15,815 nt of DNA, taken from contig JACZXC010000020.1 of assembly GCA_022571825.1 (NCBI GenBank), positions 1 to 15,815 of the forward strand, read 5' to 3'. A model generated the notes under the pieces. That model worked only from the letters and a program-made list of their open reading frames with translations. It had not been told where the DNA came from and searched no databases. Shown here piece by piece: positions 1-6,575 of this stretch (position 1 is its first letter; each line of letters begins with the position of its first letter). The position numbers were made by a program, and so were the translations under genes. This DNA is from Myxococcales bacterium. Lineage in GTDB: Bacteria; Myxococcota_A; UBA9160; SMWR01.

Positions 1-1
1 G

Positions 2-379
2 TCTTCGATCTGGGGACTGGGGCTGGTGCTGGCCTTGATGCGCTGGCGGGGCTCCATCGACCGAATGGCTCTACTGGCCCTGCAGGTGGCATACCTGGTG
101 GTACCGCTGATCCAGACGCTTCGCTTCCCCTACTACTCATCGATGAAGGCGGTCTTCCTGCTCCCGGCGCTGCCCATCTCGGCGATTCTGCTCTCGCTCG
201 GCTTCGAGTGGCTCTGGGAGCGTCCGCGTTTGCGGGGTGTCGCCCTGGGCGCCCTCGCCCTGCTGCTCGTGGCGGTGCTTGCGCAGCTCTTGCTGATTCA
301 TCAGGAGATCGAGAATGCGCTGCTCGCAAGCTTCCGGCGCAACCAGCTCTGGCGCGTGCCGCCCGGCTGGGGCGGGTAG
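2..379 (+). CDS. C-terminal part of a multi-pass membrane protein, possibly a GT-C type glycosyltransferase (partial)
   Basis: The reading frame is already open at the left edge, so the N-terminus lies outside the window; about 125 residues remain before the TAG at 377-379. About four hydrophobic stretches are visible: the extreme left edge, the segment around MALLALQVAYLVVPLIQ, AVFLLPALPISAILLSL and GVALGALALLLVAVLAQ. The last is followed by a short charged tail. The sequence LRFPYYSSMKAVFLLPALP between membrane segments resembles the C-terminal region of polyprenol-linked sugar transferases (PMT/ArnT-like, GT-C fold), which use a lipid-phosphate sugar donor. That assignment is from memory of the family only. 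The nearby GT4 glycosyltransferase and epimerase fit a polysaccharide or glycolipid role. A frame change near 360 would extend the protein (see findings), so the stop may not be the ancestral one. It could equally be an unrelated integral membrane protein. Confidence 0.6.
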   Translation, partial: SSIWGLGLVLALMRWRGSIDRMALLALQVAYLVVPLIQTLRFPYYSSMKAVFLLPALPISAILLSLGFEWLWERPRLRGVALGALALLLVAVLAQLLLIHQEIENALLASFRRNQLWRVPPGWGG

Positions 380-663
380 GCGAACGAGATCTGCGCGAAC
401 TCAGCGCGCGAGCTTCGGCCGGAAGGGTCTTCGCAAATGACCTGCTTGCCTTCGACATCCAGAATGTCGTTTCTGAATCTGACACCGCCGACCTCGAGGT
501 TCCCTGGGACCGCTCCGGGACAAGTCTTCGGTCAGTAGTTCCATCGCGATTCCGGGCGGTCCAACGGTGTGTGAGGGCGAAACCGAACGACAGAAGGCAG
601 AGAAGCGATTGCGGAGCAAGCCGGTGAAGGTGGGTCCGTGAAGTTTGATGGAACCTCTCTCCC
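380..663. other. 284-base intergenic stretch without a confident gene
   Basis: No convincing coding sequence, tRNA or terminator is visible. The +1 frame stays open from upstream to 627. Between about 376 and 520 it reads like plausible protein (VGERDLRELSARAS, then AGRVFANDLLAFDIQNVV), but it has no start of its own. It is either a shadow or a frameshifted tail of the preceding membrane protein. I see no strong promoter for the SRPBCC gene. Confidence 0.5.
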
Positions 664-1188
664 GTGAGCCCGAGCGTTGCCCACACCTGGGGCTCGACCC
701 CTGAGGAGCGCGCCTCGGCCTTCCCCTGCGACGCACTCGCGGGACCGGACGCGCTTGCCTGCTTCCGCGCCGTCGACGTCCATGCGCCCGCGGACGTGCT
801 CTTCCGCTGGCTCTGTCAGCTCCGCGCGGCACCGTACAGCTACGACTGGATCGACAACTGGGGGCGGCGCAGCCCTCGGACCCTGAGTCCGGGGCTCGAC
901 GAGCTCGAGGTCGGGCAAGCGGTGATGGGGATCTTCCGGCTTGCGTCGTTCGAGCGGAACCGCCACCTGACGATCCGGACGGCCGGTGGGCGCGTGGGCA
1001 GGTTCTTCGTCAGCTACCGGATCGACGCGAGCGGGCCCGACCACTGTCGCCTCGTCGTGAAGCTGCTGGGCGACCTCCCCACCGGCCCCATGGGCCGGCT
1101 GCTCGCCGCGCTCTTCCCCTGGGCCGACCTCGTGATGATGCGCCGCCAACTCCTGAACCTGACGAAGCTGGCCCAGCGCGACGCCTGA
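664..1188 (+). CDS. SRPBCC-fold (START/polyketide-cyclase-like) protein
   Basis: 174 residues, GTG start at 664, which is the first possible start after an in-frame TGA at 646. No strong Shine-Dalgarno sequence is visible, so the start is uncertain. The pattern of a short N-terminal extension, then FRAVDVHAPADVLFRWLCQLR, then alternating strands (HLTIRTAGGRVGRFFVSYRI, HCRLVVKLLGDL) and a long C-terminal helix (residues about 148-170, with WADLVMMRRQLLNLTKLA) fits the SRPBCC helix-grip fold, which binds hydrophobic ligands in a deep cavity. The substrate cannot be told. There is no signal peptide, so it is probably cytoplasmic. It converges on the epimerase gene with only 14 bases between the stops. 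It is not obviously part of the steroid cluster. The fold call is by pattern recognition only. Confidence 0.65.
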   Translation: MSPSVAHTWGSTPEERASAFPCDALAGPDALACFRAVDVHAPADVLFRWLCQLRAAPYSYDWIDNWGRRSPRTLSPGLDELEVGQAVMGIFRLASFERNRHLTIRTAGGRVGRFFVSYRIDASGPDHCRLVVKLLGDLPTGPMGRLLAALFPWADLVMMRRQLLNLTKLAQRDA

Positions 1189-1202
1189 TCCCGCGTCCGC
1201 TC

Positions 1203-2147
1203 TCACGCCCCCCGCTTGAGCAGCGCCTCGAGCCATTCGGCGTTCTTCCGGATGCCTTCCTCGAGCGGCGTGCGTTGGGTCCAGCCGAGACGCTCGGCGG
1301 CTGCGGAGCTGTCCAGGTGCAGGGTGGGCACGTCGAAGTTTCGGCGCTCGCGGTGCTCCACCCTCACCCGCAGGCCCAGCACGTCCTCCAACACCGAGAC
1401 CAGCTCGAGCAGCGTGTAGCCCCGCGACCCGGCCAGGTTGAAGGTCATCTCGCCGGCGAAGGGAATCTCCATGGCGTTGATCAGCGGCGCGACCATGTCC
1501 TCGACGTAGAAGTAGTCCCTCACGGATTGCCCGTCGCCCCAGAGGGTGATCGGCTCGCGCTTCAGCGCCCGGTAGGTGAACACCGAAACCGCACCCTGGC
1601 GCCGTTGGGGGTCCTGGCGAGGCCCGTAGGGAACCGAAGGCCGGAAGATGGTGTACTCGAGCCCGTAGAGCTCGCGATACATCTTGAGGTACTTCTCCGC
1701 GGCCAGCTTGGTGATGCCGTAGGGACTGATCGGGTCGGTCGGGTGATCCTCGCGGACCGGATCCGTCCGGGGCTTGCCGTAGACCGTGCCGCCGGACGAG
1801 AAGAAGAGGACCCGGCGTACGCCCGTCTCGCAGGAGGCATCCAGGAGGCGAACCAGCGGGACCAGGTTTCCCTCGATATCGGCGGCCTTGTTCTGGACGG
1901 CCGTCTCGCTGATCGACGACCAGGCGGCGTGGTAGACGGTCTCGATCTCGTAGTCGGTCAGCACGTGGGTCAGCAGATTCTGGTCGCTGAGATTGCCCCG
2001 GATGAAGGTCACCCCCGCCGGGAGCCCGTCGTAGTGACGCGGGCGCGGGCTGACGACCGTGACCTCGTGCTTTCCCGAGGCGGCCAGAGCGTCCACCAAG
2101 TGCGATCCAATGAAGCCGTTGCCACCGGTGACCAGGACGTTGCTCAT
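1203..2147 (-). CDS. NAD(P)-dependent nucleotide-sugar epimerase/dehydratase (extended SDR)
   Basis: 314 residues, the usual length for the UDP-glucose 4-epimerase / dTDP-sugar dehydratase superfamily. The N-terminal Rossmann motif TGGNGFIGSH lies at residues 7-16. The catalytic region shows FFSSGGTVYG (115-124) and the YGITK motif with Tyr143 and Lys147. RDYFYVEDMV, typical of the sugar-binding half, lies further on. The enzyme should epimerise or otherwise modify a nucleotide-activated sugar in the cytoplasm. Exact substrate (UDP-glucose, UDP-GlcNAc, GDP- or dTDP-sugar) cannot be told. ATG at 2147 overlaps the stop of the upstream glycosyltransferase by four bases (ATGA, 2144-2147). The two are therefore translationally coupled and probably act on the same glycan. 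Confidence 0.88.
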   Translation of the reverse strand: MSNVLVTGGNGFIGSHLVDALAASGKHEVTVVSPRPRHYDGLPAGVTFIRGNLSDQNLLTHVLTDYEIETVYHAAWSSISETAVQNKAADIEGNLVPLVRLLDASCETGVRRVLFFSSGGTVYGKPRTDPVREDHPTDPISPYGITKLAAEKYLKMYRELYGLEYTIFRPSVPYGPRQDPQRRQGAVSVFTYRALKREPITLWGDGQSVRDYFYVEDMVAPLINAMEIPFAGEMTFNLAGSRGYTLLELVSVLEDVLGLRVRVEHRERRNFDVPTLHLDSSAAAERLGWTQRTPLEEGIRKNAEWLEALLKRGA

Positions 2148-3319
2148 CGGCCGTGCCTTGCCATGGCTCTTCGGTACACGTCCATGAGCAGCTGGTAGTT
2201 CTTCTCGGCGGTGTAGCGCTCCAGGTACTCGGCGCGGGCCCCGGACCTCAGACGCGACAGCTCTTCCCGATGGTCGAACAGCCAGGCTGCCCTCTCGGCC
2301 AGGTGGCTCGCGTCGCCGGGTCGGAAGTGCAGACCGTCGCGCCCGTCGTGGATCAGGTCACGCATGGCGCCCACCTGGGCGGCCAGGACCGGCGTCCCCA
2401 CGGCGAAGCTGTCTACGATGATCCGGGGCAGGGCCTCGTACCAGTGGGAGGGGAAGACCAGAAAGGCGGCCCGCTTCAGGACCTGGGTCGTCTCGTCGAG
2501 GGACCTGCGCCCCAGCCACTCGATCCCCCGATGGTGTTTGGCCGCCTGCTCGACCACCGAGGCCAAGGGGCCGTCGCCGATGATCTTCAAGGGAGTCCCC
2601 GCCGGAAGCCGGGACCAGGCCTCGACCAGTAGCTCCACGCCCTTCTCGGGCGCGAAGCGTCCCACGAAGAGCGCGTAGTGGCCGGCACCGTCGCCCTCGC
2701 CCGGATCGGGAAAGACGAAGTTCGGCTTCAGGGTGAGCCGGTCCTCGGGAATGCCCGCTTCGATGAACTTGCTGCGGGCGAAATCCGTCATGCCGGCCAC
2801 GTAGACGTCCACGGTTCGCTTCCAGGTGCCGAGCAGTCTGTGGCCGACCAGCATCAAGGCGACGGCGGCACTCGCAGCGCGATCGTCCCGGTAGCAGCTG
2901 TGCAGCACGCCGTTCCAGGGGACGAGCTTCCCGAGGCAATCCTCACAGACCCTTCCCTGGCGGTAGAGAAGTCCGTTGGAACAGAGCAGGCGGTAGTTGT
3001 GCAGCGACTGCACCACCGGACAGGCCTCGGCGCGCGCAGCGTAGTAGACCGACGGAGAGAGCAGCGGAAACGTGTTGTAGAAGTGGACCACGTCGGGGCG
3101 CTCTTGCTGGATCAGACGCCGCACGCGGTCGTAGCTCTCGCGGTTCCAGAGGGTACCGACCGCCAGCCGAACGCGGCTGCGATCCCCGATGCTGTCGTTG
3201 TGCACCGTGTACCGCACCACGTCGTGGCCGTGGGACTCCAGCAGTGCGGACTCGGCGAAGAAAACCTGATCCTCGCCGCCCTGTTGCTGGTAGTGGTTGT
3301 GACAGAGCAGGAGTTTCAT
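2144..3319 (-). CDS. GT4-family glycosyltransferase
   Basis: 391 residues from the ATG at 3319, which is preceded by a G-rich stretch (GGTGGGGG). The frame is open further upstream, but that extension is charged and unconserved in character, and the protein MKLLLCHNHYQQQGGEDQVF begins as GT-B N-terminal domains usually do. The C-terminal domain carries VGRFAPEKG (219-227), the nucleotide-sugar region IIGDGP, and the E-x7-D/E motif in EALPRIIVD (Glu295 to Asp303). This is the retaining GT4 signature. A short Cys-rich insert (Cys113, Cys125, Cys128) is seen in one subgroup of bacterial GT4 enzymes and might bind metal. It transfers a sugar from a nucleotide donor, probably onto a polysaccharide or glycolipid intermediate. 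It is the first gene of a two-gene operon with the epimerase. Confidence 0.87.
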   Translation of the reverse strand: MKLLLCHNHYQQQGGEDQVFFAESALLESHGHDVVRYTVHNDSIGDRSRVRLAVGTLWNRESYDRVRRLIQQERPDVVHFYNTFPLLSPSVYYAARAEACPVVQSLHNYRLLCSNGLLYRQGRVCEDCLGKLVPWNGVLHSCYRDDRAASAAVALMLVGHRLLGTWKRTVDVYVAGMTDFARSKFIEAGIPEDRLTLKPNFVFPDPGEGDGAGHYALFVGRFAPEKGVELLVEAWSRLPAGTPLKIIGDGPLASVVEQAAKHHRGIEWLGRRSLDETTQVLKRAAFLVFPSHWYEALPRIIVDSFAVGTPVLAAQVGAMRDLIHDGRDGLHFRPGDASHLAERAAWLFDHREELSRLRSGARAEYLERYTAEKNYQLLMDVYRRAMARHGR

Positions 3320-3438
3320 CGGCCCCCACCGAACATTCCCCGCCTCCTCTCCTGATCGTCGCCGAGGATCCGGCACTTGAGGCTCGGGCACGATTCGGCT
3401 CTATCTGGGGCTGCGTACCCACGCCGCGAGCTGCTGCT

Positions 3439-3467
3439 TTGACGGCCTTTTCGATTTTCTATACGAT
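3439..3467 (+). promoter_or_regulatory. Sigma-70-like promoter for the SDR-crotonase operon
   Basis: TTGACG at 3439-3444 (5 of 6 to the -35 consensus) is followed after 17 bases by TACGAT at 3462-3467 (4 of 6 to the -10). Transcription would start near 3474, about 33 bases upstream of the ATG at 3507. The palindromic operator at 3463-3476 overlaps the -10 and the start point, as expected for repression. This is seen by eye and not measured. Confidence 0.55.
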
Positions 3468-3476
3468 GCGTCTCGT
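3463..3476. promoter_or_regulatory. Putative TetR-type operator, copy 1
   Basis: ACGATGCGTCTCGT is an imperfect palindrome with outer arms ACGA/TCGT. Extended to 17 bases (3463-3479) it matches the ipdA-promoter copy at 12221-12237 in 15 positions. It lies over the -10 and predicted start of the SDR operon promoter. The regulator is not encoded in this window. The sequence is not the mycobacterial KstR2 box as I remember it (AnCAAGnnCTTGnT). Confidence 0.6.
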
Positions 3477-3506
3477 AATCGTGACCGCCCAGCGAAGGAG
3501 CGGAAC

Positions 3507-4394
3507 ATGGGCATTCTCGACGGCAAGGCCGCGGTCGTGACGGGGGCGGGACGGGGAATCGGCCGGGGGCACTGCCTGCACCTGGCCGAAAACGGCGCCT
3601 CGGTGATCGTGAACGACATCGACGCCGACGAAGCCCAGAAGGTGGTCGCGGAGATCGCTGCGAAGGGCGGCAAGGTCAGCGCGAACGCCAGCGACATCGG
3701 GACCCGAGAGGGGGCCCGCGAGCTGGTCGAGCAGTGTGTGAACGAGTTCGGAGCGATTCACGCCATTGTCAACAATGCGGGCAACGTTCGCGATCGCTCG
3801 TTTCTCAAGATGACCGACCAGGAGTTCGGCGACGTGCTGCGCGTGCACGTTCACGGGACCTTCATGTGCAGCCAGGAAGCGGCGCAGCGGATGCGCGCCC
3901 AGGGAAGCGGTGGGTGTATCATCAACACCGTTTCCGCCGCCCACTTCGGAAATTTTGGCCAGACGAACTACGCCGGGTCCAAGGGCGCGATTGCATCCAT
4001 GACCTACACCTGGGCCCTCGAGCTGGTGCGCTACGGCATCCGGGTGAACGCGGTCAGCCCGGCCGCGACGACCCGCATGTCGGCCACGGCCAAGGTCGGG
4101 GGCAAGGTGGTCGATCTTCCCTTCATCGACCCGGCCCTCAATGGGCCCTTCGTCGCCTTCCTGTGCAGCGACGAGGCCGATTGGATCACCGGTCAGATCT
4201 TCGGAACCGGAGCCGATCGGGTGATCGTGGTCGAACAGCCGAGGTATGGCGCGGGGATGTTCAAGCCCGGCGGCTGGGCGCTGGAAGACATTCAACAGCA
4301 GTTCAAGAAGACCCTCGGGAACCGCCTCGAGCCCTTCGGCCTGATGAAGCAGCCCTATCCCTTCTATGACGGCGTGAAGCCCCAGGCCAAGTAG
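3507..4394 (+). CDS. Short-chain dehydrogenase/reductase, MFE2/17beta-HSD4-like (Rv3548c-like)
   Basis: 295 residues. AAGGAG at 3495-3500, six bases before the ATG, fixes the start. It has a complete classical SDR apparatus: TGAGRGIG (12-19) for NAD(P), NNAG (89-92), catalytic Ser143, Tyr155 and Lys159 (YAGSK). The stretch RDRSFLKMTDQEFGDVLRVHVHGTF resembles the dehydrogenase domain of peroxisomal multifunctional enzyme 2 (17beta-HSD4), which oxidises 3-hydroxyacyl-CoA thioesters including steroid side-chain ones. The C-terminal 60-70 residues extend past the core fold, as in M. tuberculosis Rv3548c, a cholesterol-cluster SDR of similar length (recalled, not searched). Inferred role: beta-hydroxyacyl-CoA dehydrogenase in steroid side-chain or ring-derived CoA ester oxidation. 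First gene of an operon with the crotonase 28 bases downstream. Probably controlled by the operator at 3463-3476. Confidence 0.85.
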   Translation: MGILDGKAAVVTGAGRGIGRGHCLHLAENGASVIVNDIDADEAQKVVAEIAAKGGKVSANASDIGTREGARELVEQCVNEFGAIHAIVNNAGNVRDRSFLKMTDQEFGDVLRVHVHGTFMCSQEAAQRMRAQGSGGCIINTVSAAHFGNFGQTNYAGSKGAIASMTYTWALELVRYGIRVNAVSPAATTRMSATAKVGGKVVDLPFIDPALNGPFVAFLCSDEADWITGQIFGTGADRVIVVEQPRYGAGMFKPGGWALEDIQQQFKKTLGNRLEPFGLMKQPYPFYDGVKPQAK

Positions 4395-4422
4395 CGACCG
4401 GCCCCGCGCGCGGAGGAAGCCG

Positions 4423-5226
4423 ATGGAATTCGAGACGATCCTGTACGAGAAGCAAGATGGTGTGGCGACGATCACCCTGAACCGGCCGAAGCGTCACAAC
4501 GCCATCACGCTGACGATGTCTCGAGAGTTGAAGCAGGCGTGGGATCGGGTCAAGAAGGATCCCGAGGTCGTGTGCGCCATTCTCACCGGAGCCGGCGATC
4601 GCGCCCTCTGCACGGGAATCGACGTCGCCGACGTTGCCGAGGGCACCAACACCACGGACACGGGATCGCTGGACCGCGACGCATCGCCCTGGTTCCAGCT
4701 GACGGCGATCCAGAATCGCTGCTGGAAGCCGGTGATCACGGCGGTGAACGGAATGGTCTGTGGCGGTGGCCTCCACTTCGTAACCGACAGCGATCTCGTC
4801 GTCTGCTCCGAGACCGCCACCTTCTTCGACACCCACGTGAAGGTGGGCCTGGTGGCGGGGATCGAACCCGTGGGCCTGGCGCGGCGGATGCCCCTGGAGT
4901 CGGTGCTGCGGATGGCGCTGCTGGGTGGCTCCGAGCGCATCGATGCGCGGCGCGCCTTCGAGCTGGGGCTGGTGGGCGAGGTGGTCCCCGCGGCGGAGCT
5001 GATGCCTCGCGCTCGGAAGCTCGCCGAACTGATCGGCCAGCACTCCCCCACGGCTCTGGCGCTGAGCAAGCGGGCCATCTGGGAGAGTCTCGACGTCGGC
5101 CTCGACGAAGCGCTGAGCCGCACCTGGGACATCATCCGCGAACACACGGTCAGCCCGGATCTCAAGGAAGGGGCGATGGCGTTTGTCGAGAAGCGCAAGC
5201 CGCGCTGGGCACCCTACACGGGCTAA
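4423..5226 (+). CDS. Crotonase-family protein with His-His in place of the two catalytic Glu residues
   Basis: 267 residues, start fixed by GGAGGA at 4412-4417, five bases before the ATG. Crotonase fold features: ATITLNRPKRHNAI near the N-terminus, the first oxyanion-hole strand ALCTGIDV (61-68), and NGMVCGGGLHF (109-119) for the second. In classical enoyl-CoA hydratase the two acid/base glutamates follow GGGC and P in FGxPE. Here these positions are His118 (GGGLH) and His138 (FFDTH). It is therefore probably not a simple hydratase. The same GGGLHF/FFDTHV pattern occurs, as I recall, in a widespread uncharacterised crotonase subgroup. It might act as an isomerase, hydrolase or retro-Claisen-type C-C cleaving enzyme. 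It sits 28 bases after the SDR in the same operon, suggesting consecutive steps on one CoA ester. It runs convergently towards the DECR-like SDR across a hairpin-rich gap. Confidence 0.85.
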   Translation: MEFETILYEKQDGVATITLNRPKRHNAITLTMSRELKQAWDRVKKDPEVVCAILTGAGDRALCTGIDVADVAEGTNTTDTGSLDRDASPWFQLTAIQNRCWKPVITAVNGMVCGGGLHFVTDSDLVVCSETATFFDTHVKVGLVAGIEPVGLARRMPLESVLRMALLGGSERIDARRAFELGLVGEVVPAAELMPRARKLAELIGQHSPTALALSKRAIWESLDVGLDEALSRTWDIIREHTVSPDLKEGAMAFVEKRKPRWAPYTG

Positions 5227-5267
5227 CCCAGCCGGGCCTCGCGCTCGCCCGTCTTGCAGGGGCCCGC

Positions 5268-5346
5268 CTCCGTTCGCCTTCGGCTCACTGCGCGGCCTTC
5301 GGCCTTGCCGCTCGCGCTCGGGTTCCGGCACTCCGCTCGCCTTCGG
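5268..5346. repeat. Direct repeat pair, 16 bases
   Basis: CTCCGTTCGCCTTCGG at 5268-5283 recurs as CTCCGCTCGCCTTCGG at 5331-5346, 15 of 16 identical with a 63-base period. The DNA between them carries further CCTTCGG-like units. Such units are common in intergenic palindromic repeats of GC-rich genomes. Whether this one is repeated elsewhere in the genome cannot be seen. Confidence 0.6.
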
Positions 5347-5359
5347 AAGAGAGGGGAGC

Positions 5360-5383
5360 GAAGTCGGCCGAGAGGCCGACTTC
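5360..5383. repeat. Perfect inverted repeat, 10-bp stem with a 4-base loop
   Basis: GAAGTCGGCC (5360-5369), loop GAGA, GGCCGACTTC (5374-5383). The arms are exact complements. No T-run follows on either strand, so it is not a typical intrinsic terminator. It may belong to a REP-like element or be a transcript-stabilising hairpin at the 3' end of the crotonase mRNA. Confidence 0.7.
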
Positions 5384-5489
5384 CACGCCCGCTGAACGCT
5401 GTCGCTGAGACCGCTGCGCGGAGGCCTCCAAGGCCAAAGGCCGCGGAAGTAGAAGGTCTCGGCCTCCTAGCCCCGATGGGGCATTTCGC

Positions 5490-5535
5490 ACGGCGGGGAA
5501 GCCCCCCTCGCCGCAACCGGGGTCTTCCCCGCCGT
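5490..5535. repeat. Long imperfect inverted repeat
   Basis: ACGGCGGGGAAG at 5490-5501 pairs perfectly with CTTCCCCGCCGT at 5524-5535. Inside, CCCC from 5502 can pair with GGGG at 5519-5522 after one bulged T, giving about 16 base pairs around a C-rich loop. The six bases ATTTCG also occur on both outer sides. No T-tract follows. It is a strong structural element between convergent genes. Confidence 0.65.
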
Positions 5536-5556
5536 ACGTAATTTCGAATCGCCGCT

Positions 5557-5584
5557 AAAAAGGGCTGCTGTCGGTCTCGACAGC
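5557..5584 (-). terminator. Intrinsic terminator of the DECR-like SDR gene
   Basis: Read on the minus strand directly after the SDR stop codon, GCTGTCG-AGAC-CGACAGC (5584 to 5567) forms a perfect 7-bp stem with a 4-base loop. Five bases later a TTTTT run (5561-5557) follows. This is the layout of a rho-independent terminator, though the stem is short and the T-run is separated by AGCCC. Confidence 0.6.
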
Positions 5585-6454
5585 TCAGGCCTCGAAGGGG
5601 CCTTTGCCCAGTTGCTCCCGGATCGGCGTGAACTCGGGCATCAACATCGCGCGTCGCTGCCAGTTGGCTCCGTCCACCACCAGGGTGTGTCCGCTGATGT
5701 ACGCGGCATAGGGCGAGGCCAGGAATGTGGCCGCCCAGCCGAGTTCGCGGGGCTGACCCACGCGGCCGGCGGGAGCGCGGGCGGCCTCGCGTTGGCCGCG
5801 CTCCGGAACGCCGCGAATGGCGGCAGCTTCGTCCTCGTGGGGCATCAGGCCGGGCACCAGGCAATTGACGCGAATGCCGTAGGGGGCCCACTCGACCGCC
5901 AGGGTCTCGGTCATGTTCTTGACGCCGGCCTTGGCCGCCGCCGAGTGAGCGAACCCCGGCCCGCCGGTCCAGGCGTAGGACGCGCCGATGTTGATGATCG
6001 ATCCGGGCGCGCCCGCCGCGATCTGGCGCCGTGCGAACTCGCGCGCGCAATGAAAGGTGCCATTGAGGACGATGTCGACGACCGTGCGCCAGGCGTTGGG
6101 ACTCATGTCTTCCGCCGGCACCGGGAAGTTCCCGGCGGCGTTGTTGACCAGGACCCCCGGCGGGCCGAGCGCGGACTCGACGGCGTCGAAGGCCGTGGCC
6201 ACCGCATCGGGTTGGCGGATGTCACAGGCGACGCCGAGAGCGCGGGCCCCGACGGCCTCGACGGCGGCCACACCGGCGGCTCGGTGTTCCTCTTTTCGGC
6301 TGAGAATGGCAACCGCCGCGCCCAGGCGAGCGAATTCCACAGCCATGGCTTTTCCGAGACCCGTCCCTCCGCCGGTGACGATGACGGTCTCCCCTACGAA
6401 GGTTCCCTGGGGAAGCGCGGAGGCCCCCGCCTCCGGCGGCTCGGGCAAGCCCAT
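5585..6454 (-). CDS. 2,4-dienoyl-CoA reductase-like SDR
   Basis: 289 residues from the ATG at 6454, which has AAGGGGAG about nine bases upstream; the frame is open up to 6493 but that start has no such site. Motifs: TGGGTGLG (27-34) for NADP(H), NNAAGNF (104-110), SPNAW then DIVLNGTF (118-134). The canonical YxxxK tyrosine is replaced by Ser171 (HSAAAK, Lys175), and a tyrosine lies 15 residues before the lysine (Tyr160). This spacing equals the recalled active site of human DECR1 (Tyr199, Ser210, Lys214), so the protein belongs to the DECR/FadH SDR group, not the classical dehydrogenases. It would reduce a conjugated dienoyl-CoA, or a steroid-derived equivalent, with NADPH. It may take the place of a ring-modifying SDR such as IpdF, but that is inference. 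It diverges from the crotonase-TauD operon and ends at a hairpin terminator. Confidence 0.85.
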   Translation of the reverse strand: MGLPEPPEAGASALPQGTFVGETVIVTGGGTGLGKAMAVEFARLGAAVAILSRKEEHRAAGVAAVEAVGARALGVACDIRQPDAVATAFDAVESALGPPGVLVNNAAGNFPVPAEDMSPNAWRTVVDIVLNGTFHCAREFARRQIAAGAPGSIINIGASYAWTGGPGFAHSAAAKAGVKNMTETLAVEWAPYGIRVNCLVPGLMPHEDEAAAIRGVPERGQREAARAPAGRVGQPRELGWAATFLASPYAAYISGHTLVVDGANWQRRAMLMPEFTPIREQLGKGPFEA

Positions 6455-6473
6455 GGTTCGTTCTCCCCTTCTT

Positions 6474-6497
6474 GTGGCACGGACTCGTGGCACGGAC
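6474..6497. repeat. Short tandem direct repeat in a divergent control region
   Basis: GTGGCACGGAC at 6474-6484 is repeated exactly at 6487-6497 with two bases between, a 13-base period. It lies between the divergent starts at 6454 and 6576. It could be a direct-repeat regulator site or a small duplication. Confidence 0.55.
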
Positions 6498-6575
6498 GCG
6501 CCGGAGTTTCACCGAGGCCGCTTGCCTCCGTCAAATCAACCGCGCCGTGATAGTCTGTGCCGCGGAGGGCACGCG

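Larger units (their letters stand above)
5227..5584. other. Hairpin- and repeat-rich convergent intergenic region
   Basis: 358 bases between two convergent stops, with no plausible gene. It contains a direct repeat (5268-5283 and 5331-5346), a perfect 10-bp stem hairpin (5360-5383), a perfect 10-base palindrome GGAGGCCTCC (5420-5429) set between GAGACC (5407-5412) and GGTCTC (5455-5460), a 12-bp stem hairpin (5490-5535), and a terminator hairpin (5557-5584) on the minus strand. Short C/G-rich units such as CGGCCTT and TCGCCTTCGG recur. It looks like a REP/BIME-type palindromic region or a complex bidirectional terminator. Confidence 0.6.

Noticed and set aside
3459..4475. Long minus-strand open frame opposite the MFE2-type SDR
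   Set aside because: Shadow of a gene with full SDR motifs and a good ribosome site.
6522..6556. Promoter for the crotonase at 6576 (TTGCCT with TAGTCT)
   Set aside because: The spacing between the hexamers is about 23 bases, too long for a sigma-70 promoter.
6057..6575. N-terminal extension of the crotonase at 6576
   Set aside because: It runs antisense through the DECR-like SDR and is low in recognisable structure. The GTG at 6576 has a strong ribosome site just before the domain.
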